Below are positions 16,317-23,819 of a stretch of 37,380 nucleotides of DNA, piece after piece. Below the pieces are notes generated by a model. The model worked only from the letters and a program-made list of their open reading frames with translations. It did no database searches and was not told where the DNA came from. The stretch lies in assembly GCA_947624585.1 (NCBI GenBank), contig CANQKZ010000012.1, positions 1 to 37,380 of the forward strand. The letters are read 5' to 3'. This DNA is from an uncultured Oscillospiraceae bacterium (GTDB taxonomy: Bacteria; Bacillota; Clostridia; Oscillospirales; Oscillospiraceae). Every line of letters begins with the position of its first letter. Position 1 is the stretch's first letter. The position numbers were made by a program, and so were the translations under genes.

Positions 16317-16493
16317 TTAGATGTCAGGAGGCTTCTCTTCCGGCTCCGGCCCGGTCTGGACGTCGCCGTCATCGTCATCCTCCATGTCGAAGACCACGAG
16401 GACCCGGCGCGAGATGCGCACGGCCAGCACCGCCAAGAGCAGAGCCACGATGGCGGCAGGGCCCATGATTGCCAAGACGTCAAGTATGCTCAT
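16317..16493 (-). CDS. Small membrane protein, 58 residues
   Basis: Starting at ATG 16493 (overlapping the upstream stop by ATGA), the product has one transmembrane segment (ILDVLAIMGPAAIVALLLAVLAV) followed by RISRRV and a strongly acidic tail (DMEDDDDGDVQTGPEPEEKP). The positive residues after the segment suggest a cytoplasmic C terminus. It is the last of three tandem small membrane proteins. No family recognised. Confidence 0.62.
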   Translation of the reverse strand: MSILDVLAIMGPAAIVALLLAVLAVRISRRVLVVFDMEDDDDGDVQTGPEPEEKPPDI

Positions 16494-16711
16494 ATCCTGT
16501 GTCCCTCCTCCGTCTCACGCTCCGACGCGCCTATCCGGTGCGAGATGTCTCGGATCGCCCCGTTGACGTACGCCAGCTTCTCGTTGGTGTGATACAGGGC
16601 GTTGTCAATCTCCCGCAGCACGTCTCTGAGAATGATGAGCTCGCACGCGATGACGAGCCACATGACGATGGTGATGACGATCAGAATGACGGTCAGTATG
16701 GTCTGGATCAT
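16490..16711 (-). CDS. Small membrane protein, 73 residues
   Basis: One hydrophobic segment at the N terminus (ILTVILIVITIVMWLVIACELII) is followed by a helical, charged part (LREIDNALYHTNEKLAYVNGAIRDISHRIGASERETEEG) that could form a coiled coil. The ATG at 16711 overlaps the upstream stop. Its layout (N-terminal anchor, helical cytoplasmic domain) is shared with the preceding gene, which suggests the two proteins interact or arose by duplication. Confidence 0.62.
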   Translation of the reverse strand: MIQTILTVILIVITIVMWLVIACELIILRDVLREIDNALYHTNEKLAYVNGAIRDISHRIGASERETEEGHRI

Positions 16712-17016
16712 GTTTTCGCCTCCTTCTCAGTGCTTCCAAGCTTCTCGCATACCTCCGAGCACCATCCTTCGATAGCAGAGAGCTGATCTTGGATTCCCTC
16801 CAGCTTCTCCAGCGCGTCGCCGATCTCCATCAGCCGGGTGTTAAGCGTCAGATCCAAGTCTTTGGTTATGCAGGCCAAGCCTTTGCGGTCCGTATCCAAC
16901 GCCCAGATGAGGTCGCCAAGCTTGTCGGTGAGTTTGCCTATCTCGTCTGCGAGCATGATGCTGACGGCGATGACAAGAGCGCCGGCGGTGACCGCCACGA
17001 TAATTGCCGCGATCAT
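16708..17016 (-). CDS. Small membrane protein, 102 residues, helical domain
   Basis: The ATG at 17016 has an excellent ribosome binding site (AGGAGGAAGAGAAC); the longer frame to 17073 is not needed. The product begins MIAAIIVAVTAGALVIAVSI, one membrane segment, then a long predicted coiled coil (DEIGKLTDKLGDLIWALDTD, RLMEIGDALEKLEGIQDQLSAIEGWCSEVCEKLG). The layout suggests an inner membrane anchor with a cytoplasmic bundle. Function unknown; superinfection exclusion or membrane-linked replication are possible. Confidence 0.65.
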   Translation of the reverse strand: MIAAIIVAVTAGALVIAVSIMLADEIGKLTDKLGDLIWALDTDRKGLACITKDLDLTLNTRLMEIGDALEKLEGIQDQLSAIEGWCSEVCEKLGSTEKEAKT

Positions 17017-17207
17017 GTTCTCTTCCTCCTTTCGCCTCTGATAAGTCTCCAGATTGCCCTGTGCGTCCGGCACTGCTCACACTTGCCGTCGAAGCCGATT
17101 GCCATCTGGACGTCGCACTTGTAGAGCGCCGTGAGGTCCTTCATACAGGCGTCGCAGACGTAGGCTAAGTTGGGATCGCGCTCGGGCTTCTTCGTAAATT
17201 TGCTCAT
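17013..17207 (-). CDS. Small zinc-ribbon protein, 64 residues
   Basis: The ATG at 17207 overlaps the stop of the upstream gene. The product has CDACMKDLTALYKCDVQ and CEQCRTHRAIWRLI, two CxxC pairs about 25 residues apart that should bind one zinc, and a basic C terminus (RGERRKRT). It may bind nucleic acid. The family is not recognised. Confidence 0.62.
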   Translation of the reverse strand: MSKFTKKPERDPNLAYVCDACMKDLTALYKCDVQMAIGFDGKCEQCRTHRAIWRLIRGERRKRT

Positions 17208-17392
17208 GCGTTCAGCACTTCGTTCAGATCGTCGATCAGCATCGCCGCTTTCTGGACGTCCCACGAATAGTCGCTCCGTCTGAAGTCTCCGCTGTGCCAT
17301 TCCCGGAAGGCCTTTCTCTTCGCCTGTTCCAAAATCGTGATCGCGGCGTCTATCCGTCCGATGTGCTCAAGTATTGCTGGTGCCTGTGCCAT
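17204..17392 (-). CDS. Small unrecognised protein, 62 residues
   Basis: The start at 17392 is chosen because GGAGG lies eight bases upstream; a GTG at 17401 overlaps that site. The product MAQAPAILEHIGRIDAAITI is helical, with basic and acidic patches (EQAKRKAFREWHSGDFRRSD). No motif recognised. It is cotranscribed with RusA. Confidence 0.58.
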   Translation of the reverse strand: MAQAPAILEHIGRIDAAITILEQAKRKAFREWHSGDFRRSDYSWDVQKAAMLIDDLNEVLNA

Positions 17393-17654
17393 TGCTCTCA
17401 CCTCCCTCTTTCGGGATGAAGTTGCAGCAGAACAGCTCCTTCAGACCGTTGTCTCCGTTGCCGTGACAGCAGGACTCGTATCTCTTGCACGACTTCGCGC
17501 ACAGGAACTGCTCCACCAGAGCCAGCCGAATGTCCGAGAGTGAGTCTCCAATCGTCGCTCCGCTGTGTGTCTGCAGGGCGTCTTCAATCCGGTCGAGAGT
17601 GCTCGCAATCCGCTCGAGGGCGTCCGCAACTCTTTCCGCCGTGTAGGCGTTCAT
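17367..17654 (-). CDS. Small helical protein with cysteine-rich end, 95 residues
   Basis: The ATG at 17654 follows GGAGG by 11 bases and overlaps the rusA stop region. The first half is a helix (AERVADALERIASTLDRIEDAL) and the second carries CAKSCKRYESCC and FCCN, six cysteines likely to bind metal. I do not recognise a family. The end overlaps the next start by 26 bases. Confidence 0.6.
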   Translation of the reverse strand: MNAYTAERVADALERIASTLDRIEDALQTHSGATIGDSLSDIRLALVEQFLCAKSCKRYESCCHGNGDNGLKELFCCNFIPKEGGESNGTGTSNT

Positions 17655-17655
17655 C

Positions 17656-18075
17656 TCAATCCTCACCTCCCAGTGTCTCGATCCGGATCCAGATGCCCGG
17701 ATGCTCCCGGACCCAGAATTTCTCGCTGATCATCGACGTCACCTGATTGTCATCGCCCCAGAAGCCTGACTGCGTCATGCAGTCCTGAAGGAGCTTCTGC
17801 AGGTTGTCGAGGTCGGGCCTTGTCGTCTTCCACGCCCAGTCGTCGTGCGCCAGCTTGCGGCTCCCGCCCGGATACAGCCACTTGACTGTCACCCTGACCG
17901 GGCCCTCGATCGGCTCAGACAGCCGGTGCGGTGCCAGCCACTCCATCAGGGTCGCTCTGGCCAGCTTCAGCGTCTCCGGCTGGTAGCTGACCGGCCTCCC
18001 ATGCCTCACGCTCCACGCGGCTGTCTGGGCAGTCGCTGTCGGCGGTCGGCCGGGGAGAAACATCTCTGCGGTCAT
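17656..18075 (-). CDS. rusA: RusA-like Holliday junction resolvase
   Basis: The product is 139 residues, start ATG at 18075 with AGGAGAGTGACAAC. The RusA signature is complete: KTTRPDLDNLQKLLQDCMTQSGFWGDDNQV, with catalytic aspartates at about 88, 90 and 109 and a lysine at 94, and the strand RVTVKWLYPG before it. RusA dimers cut four-way junctions produced in recombination and replication; in phages they resolve branched DNA before packaging. The gene follows the candidate origin and belongs to the DNA-metabolism operon. Confidence 0.93.
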   Translation of the reverse strand: MTAEMFLPGRPPTATAQTAAWSVRHGRPVSYQPETLKLARATLMEWLAPHRLSEPIEGPVRVTVKWLYPGGSRKLAHDDWAWKTTRPDLDNLQKLLQDCMTQSGFWGDDNQVTSMISEKFWVREHPGIWIRIETLGGED

Positions 18076-18091
18076 GTTGTCACTCTCCTTT

Positions 18092-18304
18092 CAGGTGCAA
18101 AAATTCTGCAGGTGTAAAATTCGGGTTTTCTTCCTCCTGCGCCTCCCGGCGCGGTGCAGTGCTCAGCAGGTGGTGGTGTCAGGTGGTAGAAAAAACTACC
18201 TCTTTAGAGGTAGTTTTTTCACCACCACCACCTCTGCTGATGCACGGTCATTTTTGGTGGTAAAAAATATAGCGATTTTTATACCACCTGAATTTTTACA
18301 CCTG
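18092..18304. other. Candidate replication origin with CAGGTG iterons
   Basis: The 220-bp non-coding gap between the primase-helicase gene and rusA holds repeated CAGGTG/GGTGGT-A-rich units: CAGGTGCAAAAATT (18092-18105), CAGGTGTAAAATT (18109-18121), CAGGTGGTAGAAAAAA (18180-18195), GGTGGTAAAAAAT (18256-18268) and, inverted, CAGGTGGTATAAAAATC (18290 to 18274) and CAGGTGTAAAAATT (18304 to 18291). Iterated sites, A/T-rich spacers and a large hairpin beside replication genes are what phage and plasmid origins look like. Origin function is inference. Confidence 0.45.
18190..18219. terminator. Bidirectional terminator-like hairpin within iteron region
   Basis: AAAAAACTACCTC (18190-18202), a TTTA loop and GAGGTAGTTTTTT (18207-18219) form a perfect 13-base-pair stem with A and T ends, which could stop transcription on either strand. 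Outer arms CAGCAGGTGGTGGTG and CACCACCACC...CTGCTG extend it into a cruciform. It could separate the primase-helicase transcript from rusA. Confidence 0.7.
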
Positions 18305-20566
18305 ACTCTGCTGCTCCTTCTTTCGGATTTTCGCCACAGTCTGCCCTGCGGTCCTGTCCTGCTTTACCCATTCTAGGGTCTGTGACTTCGCCACCCAGTT
18401 CTTCAGTGTCGCCATCGTTGTGTGGAGGGCGTCGCTCAGGGCGGAAGCTGTCATCTCTCCGTCTTCACTCAGCCGTCCGAATTCTTCGTGCATCGTCTTC
18501 AGATTTTCTTCCATCTTGCTTCTGCCGCCGGATTTGGTCTGCGGCTCTCTCCTGACGTTGACGAACCTCAGCTGTCCCGTCATATCCATCGAGTGTATCG
18601 GATACGTATACCACAGATCGACGGGATCCGGCGTCGCGAACTCTCGGAGCGCCATCTCCACCCGCCAAGCGGATGTCTTCTGGATGACTGTCTGCTGATA
18701 TTCGTACTCAGCCTGTATCTCATCGAGCCTCTGGGGGTTGTCGTAAAAGACTCGGCGGCATGCGCCCATGGCGTCGTCGAAAAAGTCGAAGTCTCTGATC
18801 TCGTCGATCGCTCCTGCCTCCTTGAGCGCGGCGCAGCAGATCTGACAGCCGGCCTGATTGAACAGCTCGTTTCTGGCAGTGATCAGCTGGTCTTCCGGGA
18901 TCTCCGTCAGGTCGACGATGGCGTCTGGGTCTCGGCCGAACACTCCGCTTCCGGATGACCGGTCGATCGCCCGCTTGCCCGTCTGAGCGCCCTTTGAGTG
19001 GTGGTGGCAGTAGATGACGGAAGTCTTCAGTTCTTTGCAGAGATCGTCGAAAAGGTTCACGAATTTAGCCATATCTGTCGCGCTGTTCTCATCGCCGGTG
19101 ATGACCTTGTAGATTGGGTCGATGATGACCGCGAGAAACTGGCCCATCCCCCTCAGCCGCGCCTTGATCTTCGGTTCCAAGACGTCCATGGGCTCAGCGT
19201 GTCCGCGCAGAGGCCAGATGTAGACGTCGTCCGGCAGATGGGAGAGCCCCATGGCGTGGGAGATCTCCTCCATGATGTGGAGCCATGAGGCGTCGTCCAC
19301 CTCGAGGTTGATATACATGACCGGGCCCGGCACACACTTGTGCCCGCACCACTCCCTGCCTGTTGCGATCGCGACAGCCAGCTCAGCCAGCAGATGGCTC
19401 TTGCCAGCCTTCGACGGCCCGGCGACCAGCATCTTGTGGCCCTGCCTCAGCACGCCTGTAATCAGCTCCGGCGCCAGAGGGGGGAGCTTGCCCTCCATAT
19501 CCGACAGCTTCACGATCTCCGGCAGAGTGTCTTCGATGTACGTCTCCTGCACCCAGCTTCGCCACTGGAAATAGGTCCTGAAGCCGATGTCTGTGGCCAC
19601 CAGATACTGCGGAGTCCCGCCCCGCATGACACCCGGAAGCCGGCTGAGCCTTGACGGGTTGCTCGCCGCCCGGTCGATGCGGAATCCGGCTTTCGCGCAC
19701 ATGTCAGCGAGGAAGCGGCGCCTCTCGTCGTAGTCCCTGCGGCCTCTGGCGTCGAGATGCACGATGGCATGCAGACTCTTTCCGCCAGAGTGCACCACTG
19801 CCGCGCAGGGGAGTCTGAGCTTCTGAATCTGGGCCCACTGCTCCTCGATCGGCATGTCATCCGCCTCGATCAGCGTGTACCTGTAGGCTGTAACGTCGGC
19901 ATCCGAATACATCTTGCCGGAGGGCCCTTCAGCCCGTACCGGGTTGATCCTGACCTGCGCTCCGTTGTTAGGGTCTTCTTCGCCGATAGCCAGCTCGACG
20001 TGATCCGGGTTGGCGCCAAGCCGCTCCAAGATGGAGTCGGCTGTCTCATGGTTCTCCCGAGCCGGGTTGTAGCGCCCGCCTTCGTCGGCCCAGAAGGCCA
20101 TCACATAGCAGATCGTCTCGCCTGACCGGAAGACAGCCTGCAAATAGCGGTCGAGATCGGCCGCCCTGTCCCATGTCTCAGGATCCGGCGGAGGAGGGAG
20201 GGGGAGTAGCCCTCTGGTAATCGGCCGCTCCGGCCTCCGCTCCGGCTCCGGGATCCACTGGAGAACCTCGCCAAGCTGAAGCTCCCGGGATCCGAGCTCC
20301 GGAGGCTTCCACCCGTGCTCCTTGGCGAGCTCGTACACGGTGCCGAGAGTCACCCGGTCGCCGTCAGCCCGTCTGAATGACGTCCACTTTTTCGCGCAGT
20401 CTCCGGGTTTGTATTTTGGCGACGTCCGGCTCCAGTCGTCCCACAGCCACAGGAGACTCTCATCCGAGTCCTTGATGGCCATGCCAACCATACACCAGTC
20501 GTCGTAGCTGTCAGCCGGGATAAAGCTCAAAGCCTCCTTCAGCCGGCTCAGTTCCAAGTCGCTCAC
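18296..20566 (-). CDS. Primase-helicase: PriCT, AEP-like and RepA-like ATPase domains
   Basis: The product is 756 residues; the start is a GTG overlapping the helicase stop. The N-terminal 80 residues match PriCT-2 (EALSFIPADSYDDWCMVGMAIK, WDDWSR, KWTSF). Residues of about 160-330 look like an archaeo-eukaryotic-type primase: VRINPV, YTLIEADDMPIEEQW, SGGKSLHAIVHL and NPSRLSRLPG. Residues of about 365-590 are a RecA-like RepA helicase with Walker A AGPSKAGKSHLL, Walker B AVIIDPIYKV and HHHSKG. The C-terminal part (MTASALSDALHTTMATLKNWVAK) is a winged-helix-like domain. It likely primes and unwinds phage DNA at the neighbouring iterons. Confidence 0.85.
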   Translation of the reverse strand: MSDLELSRLKEALSFIPADSYDDWCMVGMAIKDSDESLLWLWDDWSRTSPKYKPGDCAKKWTSFRRADGDRVTLGTVYELAKEHGWKPPELGSRELQLGEVLQWIPEPERRPERPITRGLLPLPPPPDPETWDRAADLDRYLQAVFRSGETICYVMAFWADEGGRYNPARENHETADSILERLGANPDHVELAIGEEDPNNGAQVRINPVRAEGPSGKMYSDADVTAYRYTLIEADDMPIEEQWAQIQKLRLPCAAVVHSGGKSLHAIVHLDARGRRDYDERRRFLADMCAKAGFRIDRAASNPSRLSRLPGVMRGGTPQYLVATDIGFRTYFQWRSWVQETYIEDTLPEIVKLSDMEGKLPPLAPELITGVLRQGHKMLVAGPSKAGKSHLLAELAVAIATGREWCGHKCVPGPVMYINLEVDDASWLHIMEEISHAMGLSHLPDDVYIWPLRGHAEPMDVLEPKIKARLRGMGQFLAVIIDPIYKVITGDENSATDMAKFVNLFDDLCKELKTSVIYCHHHSKGAQTGKRAIDRSSGSGVFGRDPDAIVDLTEIPEDQLITARNELFNQAGCQICCAALKEAGAIDEIRDFDFFDDAMGACRRVFYDNPQRLDEIQAEYEYQQTVIQKTSAWRVEMALREFATPDPVDLWYTYPIHSMDMTGQLRFVNVRREPQTKSGGRSKMEENLKTMHEEFGRLSEDGEMTASALSDALHTTMATLKNWVAKSQTLEWVKQDRTAGQTVAKIRKKEQQSQV

Positions 20567-23241
20567 ATCTGCATCACCTCATCGCCCGGCAGTGCCGTCA
20601 TCGGTACATACTCCGCCGGGTTGATCCCTTTTGGTACGTGCCAGTTCGCGGCGACGATCTGGCTGATCATGTTCGACGCCGCCCAGAGCGGCCACGTGCC
20701 GACATGCTTGAATCCATAGCGCTCCAGCAGTCTGATCTGCTTCGGTGACGTCAGTCCGGCCTGCCTCCGGCTCCTCAGCGTGTCCAGCAGCTTAGAGGCC
20801 ATGCCAGCGACCATGTTGCCGTCGGAGTAGATGCCGCAGGCCTCGAGAGCGTCGAGCTGGCCTTTTGACGCTGGCTTCGACTCCCAGCCGAAGGAGGGAG
20901 TGTAGTCGGCCAGATCTCCGGATTCGATGCTCAGGGCGTACTGAATTGGATCCACCAGCTTGCGCTTCCGGTTGCGCATCTCTGCCAGCTCCTTTGCCAG
21001 CGCTTCTTCACGCTCCCGGAGGGCGTCCTTCTTCGCCTCTTCCTCAGCCTCTTCGATGTCCATGGCCTCCTGCTCGCCCTCGAGGATTTCCGTCATCTTC
21101 TCCGCGATCTCCTCCGATGAGCAGATGAGATGCGCAGGGCGGCAGAGGCTGTGGCGGCTGGTATGCCACAGGAAGTCGAGCACGAGCAGATGGTCCTTGC
21201 CGTCGCAGAGTCGAGTCCCGCGGCCTATGGCCTGACAGTAGAGGCTTCTTATCTTCGTTGGCCTCAGCATCACGATGCAGTCCACAGACGGGCAGTCCCA
21301 GCCCTCCGTGAGGAGCATCGAGTTGCAGAGCACGTTGTATTTCCCTTCGTCGAACGCTTCAAGTATCTGGGCCCTGTCCTCGCTTCCGCCGTTGACTTCT
21401 GCCGACCGGAAGCCGCGGCTGTTGAGGATGTCACGGAACTTCTGGGACGTGGCGATCAGCGGCAGAAACACGACGGTCTTGCGATCCATGCAGACGCCCT
21501 TCATTTCGTCGGCGATCTGCTCCAGATACGGGTCTAGGGCGGTGCCTAAATCCGACACCTTAAAATCTCCGCTCTGCATGGCGACCTGAGTCAGATCCAA
21601 CTGCAGGGGGATAGTCAGGGCCTTGATCGGACAGAGCCACCCGTCTCGGATGGCTTCTGCCATGGTGTATTCGTAGGCCAAGCTCTCAAAGAACTTGCCC
21701 AGATTTTTCATATCGCCTCTGTCTGGCGTCGCCGTGACGCCAAGCACGTGGGCGTCTGGGAAGTGCTCCATGACCCGCAGGTACGAGTCTGACAGCACAT
21801 GGTGGGCCTCATCGACAATGATGGTCCCGAAGTAATCCGGCGGAAACGTCTCGAGTCTGGCTGGCCTCGTCAGTGTCTGCACTGATCCGACGACGACTCT
21901 GTACCAACTGCCCTTACAGCTTTGCTCAGCCTTTTCGACTGCGCAGCGGAGCCCGGTCGACCTCTGGAGCTTGTCCGCGGCCTGATCTAGAAGTTCGCCC
22001 CGGTGGGCGAGGATCAGGACGCGGTCGCCCGCCCTCACCCGGTCTGACGCAACGCTCGAAAACACGATGGTTTTTCCGCAGTTGTGCGTGATGGTGAAGT
22101 CGTCTAGGAGATAGCGGTTGTCGCCGTCCACGGTGAAGCCGTAATATGGCCCAGACTCTGCAGGTTCAACCGAAAAGCCGGTGCGGAGAACATTCTTCTT
22201 CTGCCTGCGTTCCAGAGACTGTTTTCTGGCGACTCTGCACGGAATCATGCTGCAGTTTCCGCTTATGCTGACGCGATAGTATTCGCCCTTAAACTGCTTT
22301 CCGTATCCCTTCGTGCACTTCTTTACGTATGCGGCCAGCCCACACGACCGACTGAGAAAAACGACGTCGTTCGCCAGACGCTCCGACTTTGAAATGAAGT
22401 CGTATCCGCCGCACCTTAGATGCCCGTCCGTGTCGATGAGCCCGGCCAGAACGTCCAGCCTGATATCCTTCGACGATCTGAGATAGATCTCTGGAACGAA
22501 TTTGTCGCCGGACAGCTTACCTGCAACGCCCAATTCCTTGAGGCAATTTATGATCGGAGCGCCGCCTCTTCCGCCGCCTTTCCCTTTGTCGACTGAAAAG
22601 ATGTATGTTGTCGCTTTCCCTGCCGGAACTGTCCGAAGATGCGAGTCGAATTTCTTCGCCTGCCTCTCCAGCTCTTCAACAATTTCCGGGTCTGGAGTCG
22701 TAACTGAGATTGAGTGTTTCAGGCCTCCGTCTCCGAGGAGAATTCCGAGGAAGTATGGCTCAACATAGTACGGAGGCATATACGCGCCCGGGAACTCTTC
22801 GATTCCGTCACAGCGGATTAGCTTGTGAAGGTGCTTTTGGTTTTCGCTCCAGCTGAGCCATTCCAGAACAGATACATCTACGAGTTCTCCGGCGTGCATC
22901 TGGCATGGGAATTTCGGGTTGCTATACTCGCCGGTTCTGACGAGTGTGAGTTTGTGGTCTCCCGTTACAACGAACGGATCGCCCTTGACGGGAATGATTC
23001 GATAGAGAGGGCCCGTCCCTCTGTTGATATTCAGTACGGTGCGAGGCTGTCCGTCGGCTCCAAGGAGCCTGTCTCCAAGCTGAACGTCCTCGACATTCTT
23101 TGCTTGGCCATTGGCCATGAGGACTTTCTGCCCTTCTGCGTGGCATCCTGTGGGCAGGACAAGGAGTGTCCTGTTGCACCCCTTGTCCCACTCACGAAGG
23201 ATCGCGTCCCTCGCCTCCGCCTGATACGGCCTGAGGTTCAT
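20563..23241 (-). CDS. DEAH-box helicase interrupted by an intein
   Basis: The precursor is 892 residues; the mature helicase after splicing is 537. The host protein starts MNLRPYQAEARDAILREW, then LLVLPTG joined to CGKT (Walker A), followed by LILAHRGELLDQA, VDEAHH (DEAH box), GVTATPDR, LCNSMLLTEGWDCPS and QAIGRGTRL (motif VI). This is the superfamily 2 type (UvsW/Ssl2-like) used by phages in recombination-dependent replication or fork repair. A lysine/glutamate-rich coiled coil (residues of about 735-780) and a C-terminal domain follow. The intein sits in the P-loop, so the helicase is inactive until splicing occurs. The gene overlaps the genes on both sides. Confidence 0.93.
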   Translation of the reverse strand: MNLRPYQAEARDAILREWDKGCNRTLLVLPTGCHAEGQKVLMANGQAKNVEDVQLGDRLLGADGQPRTVLNINRGTGPLYRIIPVKGDPFVVTGDHKLTLVRTGEYSNPKFPCQMHAGELVDVSVLEWLSWSENQKHLHKLIRCDGIEEFPGAYMPPYYVEPYFLGILLGDGGLKHSISVTTPDPEIVEELERQAKKFDSHLRTVPAGKATTYIFSVDKGKGGGRGGAPIINCLKELGVAGKLSGDKFVPEIYLRSSKDIRLDVLAGLIDTDGHLRCGGYDFISKSERLANDVVFLSRSCGLAAYVKKCTKGYGKQFKGEYYRVSISGNCSMIPCRVARKQSLERRQKKNVLRTGFSVEPAESGPYYGFTVDGDNRYLLDDFTITHNCGKTIVFSSVASDRVRAGDRVLILAHRGELLDQAADKLQRSTGLRCAVEKAEQSCKGSWYRVVVGSVQTLTRPARLETFPPDYFGTIIVDEAHHVLSDSYLRVMEHFPDAHVLGVTATPDRGDMKNLGKFFESLAYEYTMAEAIRDGWLCPIKALTIPLQLDLTQVAMQSGDFKVSDLGTALDPYLEQIADEMKGVCMDRKTVVFLPLIATSQKFRDILNSRGFRSAEVNGGSEDRAQILEAFDEGKYNVLCNSMLLTEGWDCPSVDCIVMLRPTKIRSLYCQAIGRGTRLCDGKDHLLVLDFLWHTSRHSLCRPAHLICSSEEIAEKMTEILEGEQEAMDIEEAEEEAKKDALREREEALAKELAEMRNRKRKLVDPIQYALSIESGDLADYTPSFGWESKPASKGQLDALEACGIYSDGNMVAGMASKLLDTLRSRRQAGLTSPKQIRLLERYGFKHVGTWPLWAASNMISQIVAANWHVPKGINPAEYVPMTALPGDEVMQM
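22081..23145 (-). mobile_element. Intein with LAGLIDADG homing endonuclease in the helicase P-loop
   Basis: Residues 33 to 387 (355 residues) form the intein. Block A begins CHAEGQKVLMANGQ with Cys1, and has VEDVQLGDRLLGADG. Block B contains VVTGDHKL (Thr and His of TxxH). Two LAGLIDADG-type motifs, YFLGILLGDGG and VLAGLIDTDGHL, mark the endonuclease. Block F/G reads NRYLLDDFTITHN, with His-Asn before the +1 Cys of the extein. All residues for splicing and both acidic nuclease residues are present, so it is probably active. It lies between G32 and C388 of the precursor, interrupting PTG/CGKT. Confidence 0.93.
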
Positions 23242-23804
23242 CCGGGGAATCCGCCTCCGCTCCAGCCGCCCGGCGCCCTAGTCTGCGGCTGGGTCTGCGT
23301 CTGGTTCGGCCACTGATACGCAGGCTGTGCCTGAGGCTGAGCCTGCGGCATGCTGACGCCGACGCTGTAGCCTCTGGTCGGAGGGGGGAACCAGCGGTCG
23401 ACCGCGTTGGACTGCCCGGCCTTGCCGTTCTTGGTTGTGTAGCTCCGGATCTTCAGCGCCACCCGGCACCTGCGGGAAACGGCCGGGTTGAAGTCGAGCG
23501 CGAACTGCCCGTTCTGGTCCACCAGCTCAACGCTGGCAAAGAACGCGCTGAGGGAGCTCAGGCACTTCTGATGCAGGAACAGTGTCTCCTCGATTTCCGC
23601 TGTCTGTCCTTCCGCGCCCTGCGCCTCGATCGTCACCTTGACCATGTTGCAGGCTGTCAGCTTGGATGTCGGCCCGGGCGTGTAGCGCTCGATCTTGTAG
23701 CTCTTTACGTACGCGTCATACTCGCCCGCGGGGAGCACGACACGCTCTGGCATCTCGACAAAAGCCTGAGTACTGCCTATCTGCAGTTCGCCGTCCATCG
23801 GCAT
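23238..23804 (-). CDS. DUF669-like protein, probable ssDNA-binding role
   Basis: The product is 188 residues from the ATG at 23804 (AAGGAG eight bases upstream). The core resembles DUF669: LPAGEYDAYVKSYKIERYTP, NMVKVTIEAQGAEG, LFLHQKCLSSLSAFFASV and CRVALKIRSYTTKNGKAGQSNAVDRW. The C-terminal 45 residues are low-complexity Q/P-rich (PQAQPQAQPAYQWPNQTQTQ) and end GGGFPG, resembling the flexible tail of single-stranded DNA-binding proteins. It sits between the Sak4-like recombinase gene and the helicase gene. DUF669 proteins accompany such recombinases in many phages; the exact function is inferred. Confidence 0.7.
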   Translation of the reverse strand: MPMDGELQIGSTQAFVEMPERVVLPAGEYDAYVKSYKIERYTPGPTSKLTACNMVKVTIEAQGAEGQTAEIEETLFLHQKCLSSLSAFFASVELVDQNGQFALDFNPAVSRRCRVALKIRSYTTKNGKAGQSNAVDRWFPPPTRGYSVGVSMPQAQPQAQPAYQWPNQTQTQPQTRAPGGWSGGGFPG

Positions 23805-23819
23805 GGTTATCACTCCTTC

